Shown here: positions 1 to 6,785 of the stretch, one piece after another
Numbering within the stretch: position 1 is the first letter of the stretch
How the letters are laid out: every line of letters starts with the position of its first letter
NCBI GenBank assembly: GCA_965227335.1
Contig: CBDDFV010000001.1
Coordinates: forward strand, 186,001-250,000
Direction: 5' to 3'
DNA length: 64,000 nt
Source: CBDDFV01 sp965227335
Lineage (GTDB): Bacteria > Planctomycetota > Phycisphaerae > Phycisphaerales > SM1A02
Position numbers and translations under genes: made by a program
Notes under the pieces: generated by a model
Database searches by the model: none
Seen by the model: the letters and a program-made list of their open reading frames with translations, nothing else
What the model was told of the DNA's origin: nothing

Positions 1-1
1 G

Positions 2-421
2 TGGCACGGGCCGTACTGCGCGACGAAGGCGGCGCAGTCGCATATCTGCCGCGCGATGCGCCATGAACTTGCGCGGGCCGGCATCCAGGTGTTCAGCGTG
101 CACCCGATCGGCACGAAGACGGAGTTCTTCGAGGTGTCGGACGAGCTCTCGGGCCGGGACGACGGACTCGATCGTTCCGCCGGCGGGCCTTTCATGCAGC
201 CGCCGGAGCGGGTGGCCCGCGCGATCGTGCGCAACCTGAAGCGACGCAAGGCGAAGCCGGAGGTCTGGACGAGCCGCGCGATCCCGCTCTGGGCGACGGC
301 GTGCACGCTCGCCCCGACCTGGACGGACCCCATTCTGCGCAAACTCGGACACACCCCGCAACGTCCGCCCATCCGCGCGGAGATCGAACGCTTCCTGCCC
401 TTCGACGACTCGACCGCCTGA
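2..421 (+). CDS. SDR family oxidoreductase, C-terminal part (5' end outside window)
   Basis: The frame is open from base 2, so the gene begins before the window; about 139 C-terminal codons are present. The second segment reads PYCATKAA, which carries the Tyr-x3-Lys catalytic pair of classical short-chain dehydrogenases. It is followed by the usual 'VFSVHPIGTKTEFF' strand-loop (the equivalent of the family's 'V.PG.v.T.f'). The C-terminal stretch (PPERVARAIVRNLKRRKAKPEV) resembles the tail of DltE-like SDRs, where a 'peevA..i..al..gk.ev' helix closes the fold. The NAD(P)-binding glycine motif and Ser of the triad lie outside the window. Substrate cannot be told. An internal ATG at 56 is not the true start because the catalytic Tyr and Lys lie upstream of it. 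Confidence 0.85.
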   Translation, partial: WHGPYCATKAAQSHICRAMRHELARAGIQVFSVHPIGTKTEFFEVSDELSGRDDGLDRSAGGPFMQPPERVARAIVRNLKRRKAKPEVWTSRAIPLWATACTLAPTWTDPILRKLGHTPQRPPIRAEIERFLPFDDSTA

Positions 422-552
422 TTCCCGGACCTGCGCCGTCCTGCAATTGAGTCTCAACAGCATTCAGGCCGTCAACGCGGTTTGTGCTTTCGTCGCCGCC
501 CCCGGCAACGGATGATTGAAGCAGACCCCGTTTACTTCGATGGAGGGATGAC

Positions 553-759
553 ATGCTTTCGATTCAGGATGGACAGTGCGGCAGGTGCGCTCACTTCGGC
601 GGCGAATCCGATGCGCCGCAGGTCGTGGAGATTCGCATCAAGGGCGTCGCGCCGGAATCACACACCGAATCGTGCGGCCACCCGGCCCACGCGAGCCTCG
701 GTCTCCAGGTCACCGCGGTCAGCACCTGCGAAGGCTACACGCCCGCCGAAGCCGCGTAG
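553..759 (+). CDS. small four-cysteine protein of unknown function
   Basis: A 68-residue protein begins at an ATG with a strong Shine-Dalgarno, GGAGGG at 542-547, five bases upstream. Cysteines are at positions 9, 12, 41 and 59. The first two form a CxxC (QCGRCAHF), which suggests a small metal-binding or zinc-ribbon-like fold, but spacing of the second pair is wide. No signal peptide or membrane segment is seen. It stands alone between the SDR gene and the convergent methionine sulfoxide reductase gene, so context gives no function. The strong ribosome binding site is the main reason to accept it as real. I do not recognise a named family. Confidence 0.7.
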   Translation: MLSIQDGQCGRCAHFGGESDAPQVVEIRIKGVAPESHTESCGHPAHASLGLQVTAVSTCEGYTPAEAA

Positions 760-777
760 CGTCCGCCGCGCGGCGGC

Positions 778-1287
778 TCACCACATGAGCCCCGCCGCCC
801 GCAGGACATAGCGCAGTCCGACATCATCCCGATCGTCGAACGCGCCGACGTCGAACGAATCGAGATCGAGCACGGCCCACGACTCGCGTCCGCCGTCGGC
901 GGTCGCGCGCAGCAAGGGAATGACGATCTCGCTCTGGTCGCGCGGGTCGCACGCGATGTAGCCGTCGCCGAGATCCGCGACGTCGTGGACGATCAGCGTC
1001 TCCTGACTGACGAACGACTGTCCGCACGCGCCGTGCAGGCCGATCGGAGAACACGCGGGCGTGTCGCGCGACGGACCGAGGACGAGACGCTGGTCGTCCG
1101 GCGCCTCCGGCTGGTCCACGTAGAACCCGCACCACGACACGCCCGCCTCGTGGAGATGCGACCAGAGAAGGTCCGCGACGATCCGCATGCGGGCGTCGGC
1201 GTCCGCATCGCGCGGCATGGCGTCGGCCACGGCGTCGGCGATCGCGTTGTAGTCGCGGACGGGCGCGGGGGGAGCAGGCTCGGTCAT
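778..1287 (-). CDS. msrC: GAF-domain free methionine-(R)-sulfoxide reductase (fRMsr-like)
   Basis: A 169-residue single-domain GAF protein. It carries the motif order of the fRMsr/YebR family: LVLGP, then PAC (Cys79), ACG (Cys88), then IACDPRDQSEIVIP (Cys113) and VLDLDS near the end. The three cysteines match the catalytic and resolving cysteines that reduce free methionine-R-sulfoxide with thioredoxin. The loop between Cys79 and Cys88 is one residue shorter than the usual family spacing. The ATG at 1287 is chosen because GAGG overlaps the recJ stop just upstream and only four bases separate recJ's stop from this start, so the gene is translated as the second cistron of a recJ operon. Longer upstream frames read through recJ and are not real. 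The cellular role would be repair of oxidised methionine in the cytoplasm. Confidence 0.85.
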   Translation of the reverse strand: MTEPAPPAPVRDYNAIADAVADAMPRDADADARMRIVADLLWSHLHEAGVSWCGFYVDQPEAPDDQRLVLGPSRDTPACSPIGLHGACGQSFVSQETLIVHDVADLGDGYIACDPRDQSEIVIPLLRATADGGRESWAVLDLDSFDVGAFDDRDDVGLRYVLRAAGLMW

Positions 1288-1291
1288 GACC

Positions 1292-3109
1292 TCAGGATAC
1301 GCCCGTCCCCTCCGCCGCGCAGATCCGGACGTCCCGGATCTCCGCCTCGACCGAGGTTCGTCCGCGGAAGGTGTTGAGTTTCGGCTCGATGACCGCCTCG
1401 ACCCGCATGCCCGGCGTGAGCCGGTCCGCGAGTTCGCCCGCCCGCCACCAGACGCCCCGGATCCACCGCCGGCCTTCGGGGGTCTCCTGCCGGAAGTGGA
1501 GCGACAGGTGCTGTCCGTTCCCGCCGATCTGCTTCGCCGGACCGTCGACGACAAGATCCGCCACCCGCAGGCGAGGCGGCGGGTTGTCGCGTCCGAACGG
1601 CGACAGGCGGCGAATCCGGCCGACCGTCTCGTACTTCAGTTCGCCGAGCGAGCAGTCGCAGTCGATCTGCACGACGGAGCTGAGATCCTCCGGCGCGATG
1701 TGCGTGTTGGCGTGCGCGACGAGCGCCTCCGTGAATGCGTCGAGCGCGTCGGCGCCGAGGGCGAGGCCCGCCGCGGCGTCGTGTCCGCCGAACGAGGTCA
1801 GATGCGATGCGCACGCGGTGAGTCCGGCGTGGATCGAGTAGCCCTCGACGCTCCGGGCCGAGCCGCGCAGGACGCCGTCGTCCTGCTGCTGGAGCAGCAC
1901 CGCGGGCCGGTGGAACCGATCGACGAGACGGGAGCAGACGATGCCGATCACGCCGGGATGCCACTCGGGGTGCGCGAGCACGATCGCGCGCCGGTCATCG
2001 CCGGTCATCCCCGCCGCCTCCGCCAGACGCATCGCCTGCTCCAGGATCCGGCGCTCCGTCTTCTGTCGATCCTTGTTCAGGGCGGTGAGCTTCCTGGCGA
2101 TCGGCATCGCGACGGCGGGGTCGTCGGTGAGGAACAGTTCGGCGGCTTCGCGGGCGTGTCCCATGCGGCCGCACGCGTTGAGACGCGGCGCGAGCTGGAA
2201 GCCGACTTTCTCCGCGTCGATGTGCTGATCCGCGAGGTCCGACGCTTCGATCAGCGCGCGAAGGCCGACGTTCGACGTGGCCGGCATCGCGCGGAGGCCG
2301 TAGGACGCGATGACGCGGTTCTCATCGACGAGGGGGACGACATCGGCGATGGTCCCGAGGGCGGCGAGGGGCAGGAGGTCGAGCAACGCCTGCTGGAACG
2401 ACTTGCCGACCTTCTCCGTGCCGCACCACAGCGTGGCGAAACGCCAGGCGAGTTTGAACGCGACGCCCGCCCCCGCGAGTTCGCCGAAGGGGTAGCGGCT
2501 GCCGGGTCGGCGGGGGTGGACGACGGCGAAGGCGTCGGGCAGGGCGTCGTCGTTGGCGGGCGGGTTGTGGTGATCGGTGATGATCAGATCGACGCCGCGC
2601 GACTTCGCGGCGAGCGCCGGTTCGAACGCGGTGACGCCGCAGTCGACGGAGACGATCAGTTGTGCGCCGTCGTCGGCGAGCTGATGGATGGCGTCGACGT
2701 TGAGTCCGTAGCCCTCGTCGAGACGGTGGGGGATGTAGATGGAGACGGGGGCGTCGGGCGCGGCGGTTCGGATGATGCGTTGCAGGATCACGGCCCCGGT
2801 GACGCCGTCGACGTCGTAATCGCCGTAGATGACGATGGGTTCGCGGGCCCGGACGGCGTCGGCGATCCGCTGAGCGGCACGGTCGGCGTCGGGGAGCAGG
2901 GCGGGGTCGTGGAGGTGGACGAGCCGGGGTTCGCAGAAGCGTTGGATGATGTCGGGATCGAGGACGCCGCGTGCGGCGAGGATGCGCTGGACAAGCGGGT
3001 CGACGCCGCGACCGGAATCGGCGTTGTCGGGAGCGGGACGGGCGTTGATATCGGGCTCGCCGTTCCGTGGCGGAGATGTGAACCGCCAGCGGCGGGTCAG
3101 TCCTCTCAT
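1292..3109 (-). CDS. recJ: single-stranded-DNA-specific exonuclease RecJ
   Basis: A 605-residue DHH-family protein. Visible motifs in order: YGDYDVDG (residues 95-102), SVDCGVTAFE, the DHH signature ITDHHNPP, the DHHA1 region LAPRLNACGRMG with GGHDAAAGLAL, and a C-terminal OB-type region. These are the metal-binding and DNA-binding landmarks of RecJ, a 5'-3' ssDNA exonuclease in recombination and mismatch repair. Length fits the bacterial family (about 550-620). Start ATG at 3109 leaves a 213-bp divergent region shared with adenylate kinase. The methionine sulfoxide reductase gene follows after four bases, so both are probably co-transcribed; that pairing of DNA repair with oxidative damage repair is an inference from position only. 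Confidence 0.96.
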   Translation of the reverse strand: MRGLTRRWRFTSPPRNGEPDINARPAPDNADSGRGVDPLVQRILAARGVLDPDIIQRFCEPRLVHLHDPALLPDADRAAQRIADAVRAREPIVIYGDYDVDGVTGAVILQRIIRTAAPDAPVSIYIPHRLDEGYGLNVDAIHQLADDGAQLIVSVDCGVTAFEPALAAKSRGVDLIITDHHNPPANDDALPDAFAVVHPRRPGSRYPFGELAGAGVAFKLAWRFATLWCGTEKVGKSFQQALLDLLPLAALGTIADVVPLVDENRVIASYGLRAMPATSNVGLRALIEASDLADQHIDAEKVGFQLAPRLNACGRMGHAREAAELFLTDDPAVAMPIARKLTALNKDRQKTERRILEQAMRLAEAAGMTGDDRRAIVLAHPEWHPGVIGIVCSRLVDRFHRPAVLLQQQDDGVLRGSARSVEGYSIHAGLTACASHLTSFGGHDAAAGLALGADALDAFTEALVAHANTHIAPEDLSSVVQIDCDCSLGELKYETVGRIRRLSPFGRDNPPPRLRVADLVVDGPAKQIGGNGQHLSLHFRQETPEGRRWIRGVWWRAGELADRLTPGMRVEAVIEPKLNTFRGRTSVEAEIRDVRICAAEGTGVS

Positions 3110-3322
3110 GGGGTGGACGATACGTGAGGGTCGGGGATTCCGCCAGCGTGAATCGCGGGCGTGGGGAGGGGCCTGACGGGGCCGTCAACGCGTGGTTCGG
3201 GCGGCGAGCACGGCCGGGGCGGGTTCGTTATGATTCTCGCTTTCGCCATGGCCGTCCACGGGGCGGTGGGACCGATCCGACGCGGCCTGGCGACGCGCCA
3301 TTGAAGCGGAAGGCTTGTCGAG

Positions 3323-3940
3323 ATGTCGGAGCGGTATCGGTCGGTATTGATGTTCGGACCGCCCGGCGTGGGCAAGGGCACTCAGGGGAAGCTCCTGGGA
3401 TGCATTCCCGGCATGTGGCACCTGGCGACCGGCGACATGTTCCGCGCCCTCGACCGGGAGTCGCCGCTCGGGCAGAAGTTCACTGAATACTCGACCCAGG
3501 GCCTGCTCGTTCCGGACGACCTGACGATTCAGCTCTGGAAGGAGCACGTCCAGAACCTCGTCGACCACGAGAAGTACGATCCGACGACGGATCTGCTGGT
3601 CCTCGACGGCATTCCACGCAGCGTGAACCAGGCGAAGATCCTCGAGCCGCACATCGACGTGCTGGGCGTGATTCACCTGGGGTGTCCGGACCGCGAGGAG
3701 ATGGTGCGTCGAATCACGGGCCGGGCGAAGCAGCAGGGTCGACGCGACGATGCGGACGAGTCCGTCATTCGTCGTCGTCTTCAGGTGTTCGAGGACGAGA
3801 CCGCGCCGGTGCTCGACTGTTTCGATCCGTCAGTCGTGTACGGGGTGGATGCGATGGGCGGTCCGGCCACGGTGCTGCTGCGGATCCTCAACATCGTGGC
3901 GCCGCTGTACGACAAGGCGTTCGGCAACCCGCTGGGGTGA
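3323..3940 (+). CDS. adk: adenylate kinase family nucleoside monophosphate kinase
   Basis: A 205-residue P-loop kinase: Walker A FGPPGVGKGTQGKLL at the N-terminus, then the NMP-binding region HLATGDMFR, LDGIPRSVNQA (the family's DGFPR with Ile for Phe), and the LID hinge RRITGRAKQQGRR. The LID is of the short, non-zinc type. The reaction is ATP + AMP to two ADP. GGAAGG at 3308-3313 serves as ribosome binding site. Upstream, TATGAT at 3229-3234 could be a -10 box, but no good -35 goes with it. The replacement of Phe in DGFPR and overall divergence leave open another NMP specificity. It is convergent with enolase, with a short palindromic repeat (3971-3999) just behind the stop. Confidence 0.88.
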   Translation: MSERYRSVLMFGPPGVGKGTQGKLLGCIPGMWHLATGDMFRALDRESPLGQKFTEYSTQGLLVPDDLTIQLWKEHVQNLVDHEKYDPTTDLLVLDGIPRSVNQAKILEPHIDVLGVIHLGCPDREEMVRRITGRAKQQGRRDDADESVIRRRLQVFEDETAPVLDCFDPSVVYGVDAMGGPATVLLRILNIVAPLYDKAFGNPLG

Positions 3941-3970
3941 CGCGGGGACGTGGGACGTGGGGCGCGGCGA

Positions 3971-3999
3971 GTCGGTTGGGTCCCCGACCCAAGATCGAT
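3971..3999. repeat. short palindromic repeat, copy 1 (TTGGGT/ACCCAA hairpin)
   Basis: The hairpin arms are TTGGGT at 3976-3981 and ACCCAA at 3987-3992 around a CCCCG loop, preceded by GTCGG. A second copy at 32706-32734 has the same flank and loop but the arms TTGGGC and GCCCAA. The closing pair has therefore changed from T-A to C-G on both sides, a compensatory change. It sits in the convergent gap behind adk and enolase and may act as a terminator or REP-like element; no T-tract follows on either strand. Confidence 0.6.
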
Positions 4000-4039
4000 G
4001 CATCCGCGTTGCACGTGTGTGGGGTGATCGTTCAGCGCG

Positions 4040-5326
4040 TTACGCGCCGTAGACGGCGGCGTCGCCGAGTTCTTCGGCGATGCGGAGCAACTGGTTGTAC
4101 TTCGCGTTGCGGTCGCTCCGGCACGGGGCGCCGGTCTTGATCTGGCCGCAGTTGGTGGCGACGGCGAGATCGGCGATGGTCGTGTCTTCGGTCTCGCCGG
4201 AGCGGTGGCTCATCACCGCGTTGTAGCTGTTGCGGTGGGCGAGGTTGACGGCTTCGAACGTCTCGCTGAGCGTACCGATCTGGTTGACCTTGACGAGGAT
4301 CGCGTTGGCGCACCCTTCGTCGATGCCGCGATCGAGGATCGCGGGGTTGGTCACGAAGAGATCGTCGCCGACGAGTTGCACGGTGTCGCCGAGCCGCTCC
4401 GTCATCGTGCGCCAGCCGGACCAGTCGTCCTCCGCGAGACCGTCCTCGATGGAGCGGATCGGGTAGCGGTCGCACCAGTCCGCCCAGAGGTCGATGAGTT
4501 CGTCGCTGGAGATGATGCGGTCCGGGTCGGAGGAGAAGAAGCAGTAGCCGTCCTTGCCCTTCGCCTTCGCCTCGTTGGCGAGTTCGCTGGTCGCGGGGTC
4601 GAGGGCGATGACGATCTGGTCGCCGAAGTGGTAGCCGGACTTGTCGACGGCTTCCTCGATGACCTTCAGCGCGTCCTCGTTGTCCTTGAGGTCGGGGGCG
4701 AAGCCGCCTTCATCGCCGACCGCGGTGGAGAGGCCGCGCGACTTCAGGACGGACTTGAGCGTGTGGTAGATCTCGACGCCGGCCCGAAGCGCTTCTTCGA
4801 AGGTGTCGAAGCCGACGGGCATGACCATGAATTCCTGGAAGTCGACGGTGTTGTCCGCATGCTTGCCGCCGTTGAGGATGTTGAGCATGGGGATGGGCAG
4901 CGTCTTCGCCGCCGCGCCGCCGAGGTAGCGGTAGAGCGGAAGGCTGGACGCGTTCGCCGCCGCGTGGGCGACGGCCATCGAGACGCCGAGAAGCGCGTTC
5001 GCGCCGAGCGCGCCCTTGTTGGGCGTGCCGTCGAGTTCGATCAGGAGCGCATCAACGTCTTCCTGGCCGCGGGCGTCGAGCCCGACGAGGTTCGGCGCGA
5101 TGATCTCGTTGATGTTGGCCACCGCGGAGCCGACGGACTTGCCGAGGTAGTACTCCTCGTCGCCGTCGCGAAGCTCGACGGCTTCGTGCTCGCCGGTCGA
5201 GGCGCCGGAGGGGACCGCCGCGCGTCCGATGTCGCCGCCCGCGAGGTGGACTTCGCACTCCACGGTCGGGTTGCCGCGGGAGTCGAGGATCTGGCGGGCG
5301 TGCACGATATCGATATCGAAGGGCAT
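4040..5326 (-). CDS. eno: enolase (phosphopyruvate hydratase)
   Basis: A 428-residue enolase converting 2-phosphoglycerate to phosphoenolpyruvate. The N-terminus MPFDIDIVHARQILDSRG is typical, followed by SGASTGEHEAVELRDGD (flexible substrate loop), GGKHADNTVDFQEFM, the Mg ligand region ALDPATSE, SIEDGLAEDDW, QLVGDDLFVTN, and VKVNQIGTLSE with SHRSGETEDT near the C-terminus. Start ATG at 5326 is supported by GGAGG seven bases upstream on the minus strand and by family length; the open frame further upstream is not conserved-looking. It shares a divergent region of 108 bp with the zinc-ribbon membrane protein gene. Together with gpmI and ppdK in this window it completes the 3-phosphoglycerate to pyruvate stretch. 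Confidence 0.98.
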   Translation of the reverse strand: MPFDIDIVHARQILDSRGNPTVECEVHLAGGDIGRAAVPSGASTGEHEAVELRDGDEEYYLGKSVGSAVANINEIIAPNLVGLDARGQEDVDALLIELDGTPNKGALGANALLGVSMAVAHAAANASSLPLYRYLGGAAAKTLPIPMLNILNGGKHADNTVDFQEFMVMPVGFDTFEEALRAGVEIYHTLKSVLKSRGLSTAVGDEGGFAPDLKDNEDALKVIEEAVDKSGYHFGDQIVIALDPATSELANEAKAKGKDGYCFFSSDPDRIISSDELIDLWADWCDRYPIRSIEDGLAEDDWSGWRTMTERLGDTVQLVGDDLFVTNPAILDRGIDEGCANAILVKVNQIGTLSETFEAVNLAHRNSYNAVMSHRSGETEDTTIADLAVATNCGQIKTGAPCRSDRNAKYNQLLRIAEELGDAAVYGA

Positions 5327-5434
5327 GAAGGGGCCTCCGCGGGTCGGTCGGATGGATCGTGGGGGCGGTCGGCGGGCATGATACCGATGTTTGCGGTCGC
5401 ACGACGCCGCCGCGAAACGTACCTTGCAGACGTC

Positions 5435-5920
5435 ATGTCCGCTGAGCAGCCCGTGTCCGATTCCGCTCCGCCGGTGGAGGACGTCCTCGATTCCGAGGCG
5501 GCGCTGACGCTCTTCCGTCGGTTCGCGGCGACGACGCCGGCGACGTGTCCGCTCTGCCGGTACGACCTGCACGGGCTCACCGCGCCCGTCTGTCCGGAGT
5601 GCGGATCGGAACTGACGCTGCGGATCGGGCTGGAGCAGCCGCGCCTCGCCCCGCATCTGACGGGAACGGTCATGCTGGCGCTCGCGGCGGGCGGAGCGTG
5701 GATCTTCCTGTTCCTCTTCATCTTCCTGCCCGGGGCGCCCCGCGACATCGTCGCGATGATGTTCGGTCAGATGGCGGTCGCCACGCCCGCCCTGATCATC
5801 TGGGTGACGCAGCACCGGCGGATCCGGCGGCTGCGGCGCGGCGTCCAGTGGACGCTCGCGGGTCTCGCCGGGCTGCTCTTTCCGATCTTCATCGTGCTTG
5901 ACGTCCTGACCTTCAACTGA
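5435..5920 (+). CDS. zinc-ribbon membrane protein (planctomycete type)
   Basis: A 161-residue protein with an N-terminal cytoplasmic part carrying a double CxxC zinc ribbon (CPLCRYDLHG ... CPECG), followed by three to four hydrophobic segments: one at MLALAAGGAWIFLFLFIFL, one at QMAVATPALIIWV, and one near the C-terminus. The pattern CPxCxYxLxG...CPECG is also found in the protein at 12186-12743, so the two are paralogues in architecture. The ATG at 5435 is the first in-frame start inside the gap to enolase; no strong ribosome binding site is visible. Function is unknown; such ribbons often bind zinc and mediate protein contacts. The gene is monocistronic as far as can be seen. Confidence 0.75.
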   Translation: MSAEQPVSDSAPPVEDVLDSEAALTLFRRFAATTPATCPLCRYDLHGLTAPVCPECGSELTLRIGLEQPRLAPHLTGTVMLALAAGGAWIFLFLFIFLPGAPRDIVAMMFGQMAVATPALIIWVTQHRRIRRLRRGVQWTLAGLAGLLFPIFIVLDVLTFN

Positions 5921-6069
5921 CGCGTCGCGCGCGACATCGCCGCACGCATCGCGGCGTCCGGCGAGGTGATGTCAGCCGCATGCGTCTGGACGTCGTGGTC
6001 CGGAGGCGATCGCATCAGGGCGATGCGCCGTCGCGTCGTCGTGCGTGTGTGGTTCGGCGCCGAGGCGGT

Positions 6070-6489
6070 TCAGATGAAGGTGCGTCCGTGTTGTCCCGCG
6101 GCGAACTGCTGCAGTTCCTGACGTTGTCGCCCGGTGATGTTCTTGAAGACCACGCCCATCTCGACGCGGAAGTCCTCGAGACGGCGGGACCAGACGACAT
6201 GGCCCCGCACCCGGAGCGACTTGTCCATCGTGAACAGGTCGATGTCGGTGGCCAGTTTGGGCAGCGACTTCCCGATGACCCGCATGCCGGTGGGCGAGAG
6301 ATCGCGGACCTCGCCGAGCGAACAGCGCACCGCCTGCTGGGCGAAACGAAGCGCGCGACGATCGGCGGGGGCGACGGGTGATGGCGACGGCGTCGATCCG
6401 GCCTGCGGGTCGGCGTCGGGGTTGATCGCGGGCTCGCTGCGATGGCGGGGACCGGTGATCGGGTTCTTCGAGTGGACGATCATGCTCAT
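6070..6489 (-). CDS. PilZ domain protein (probable c-di-GMP receptor)
   Basis: About 139 residues. After a variable N-terminal part rich in Pro and Ala, it shows RRALR (the RxxxR of PilZ domains) and then DLSPTGMRVIG, which fits the second PilZ motif (D/N)xSxxG. The remaining strands (VRGHVVWSRR, VEMGVVFKNIT) fit the six-stranded barrel. Such domains bind cyclic di-GMP and couple it to surface behaviour or polysaccharide output. The start is uncertain: ATG at 6489 (MSMIVHS) and ATG at 6483 both lack a convincing ribosome binding site, and the open frame runs further up. A second PilZ protein occurs at 38365-38703. No partner gene is adjacent. Confidence 0.72.
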   Translation of the reverse strand: MSMIVHSKNPITGPRHRSEPAINPDADPQAGSTPSPSPVAPADRRALRFAQQAVRCSLGEVRDLSPTGMRVIGKSLPKLATDIDLFTMDKSLRVRGHVVWSRRLEDFRVEMGVVFKNITGRQRQELQQFAAGQHGRTFI

Positions 6490-6699
6490 ACCCACACTGT
6501 GCGGTGTGAATCGCCGGGTCGGAAACCGGGGCCGCCCGATCGGCCGTTCCACGTGCAGCGGGGATCGATTGGCGTCGGCCGGGAAACAGCGCGGCGTCTG
6601 CGGTCGGCGCCGGTAATCATCGTGGCGGCGCGAGCCGGGCGTCGTCCGTTTCGCGCGGGCGCGCACGCGAGGCGGCTTTCCCGGACGCGTGTCTGGTCC

Positions 6700-6739
6700 G
6701 GAAACGAAACCGCCCGCCCGGGGGGAACCGGGCGGGCGG
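6700..6739 (-). terminator. rho-independent terminator of the Cys-rich protease gene
   Basis: Perfect 12-bp stem, CCGCCCGCCCGG at 6710-6721 pairing with CCGGGCGGGCGG at 6728-6739, with a six-base loop. Read on the minus strand it is followed by GTTTCGTTTCC, a T-rich tail. It lies about 46 bases behind the stop of the protease gene at 6786. Confidence 0.75.
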
Positions 6740-6785
6740 AGGGTGTTGCAGGTCGCCGGTCAGGCCGGCGTCGGACCAGGTCCGA

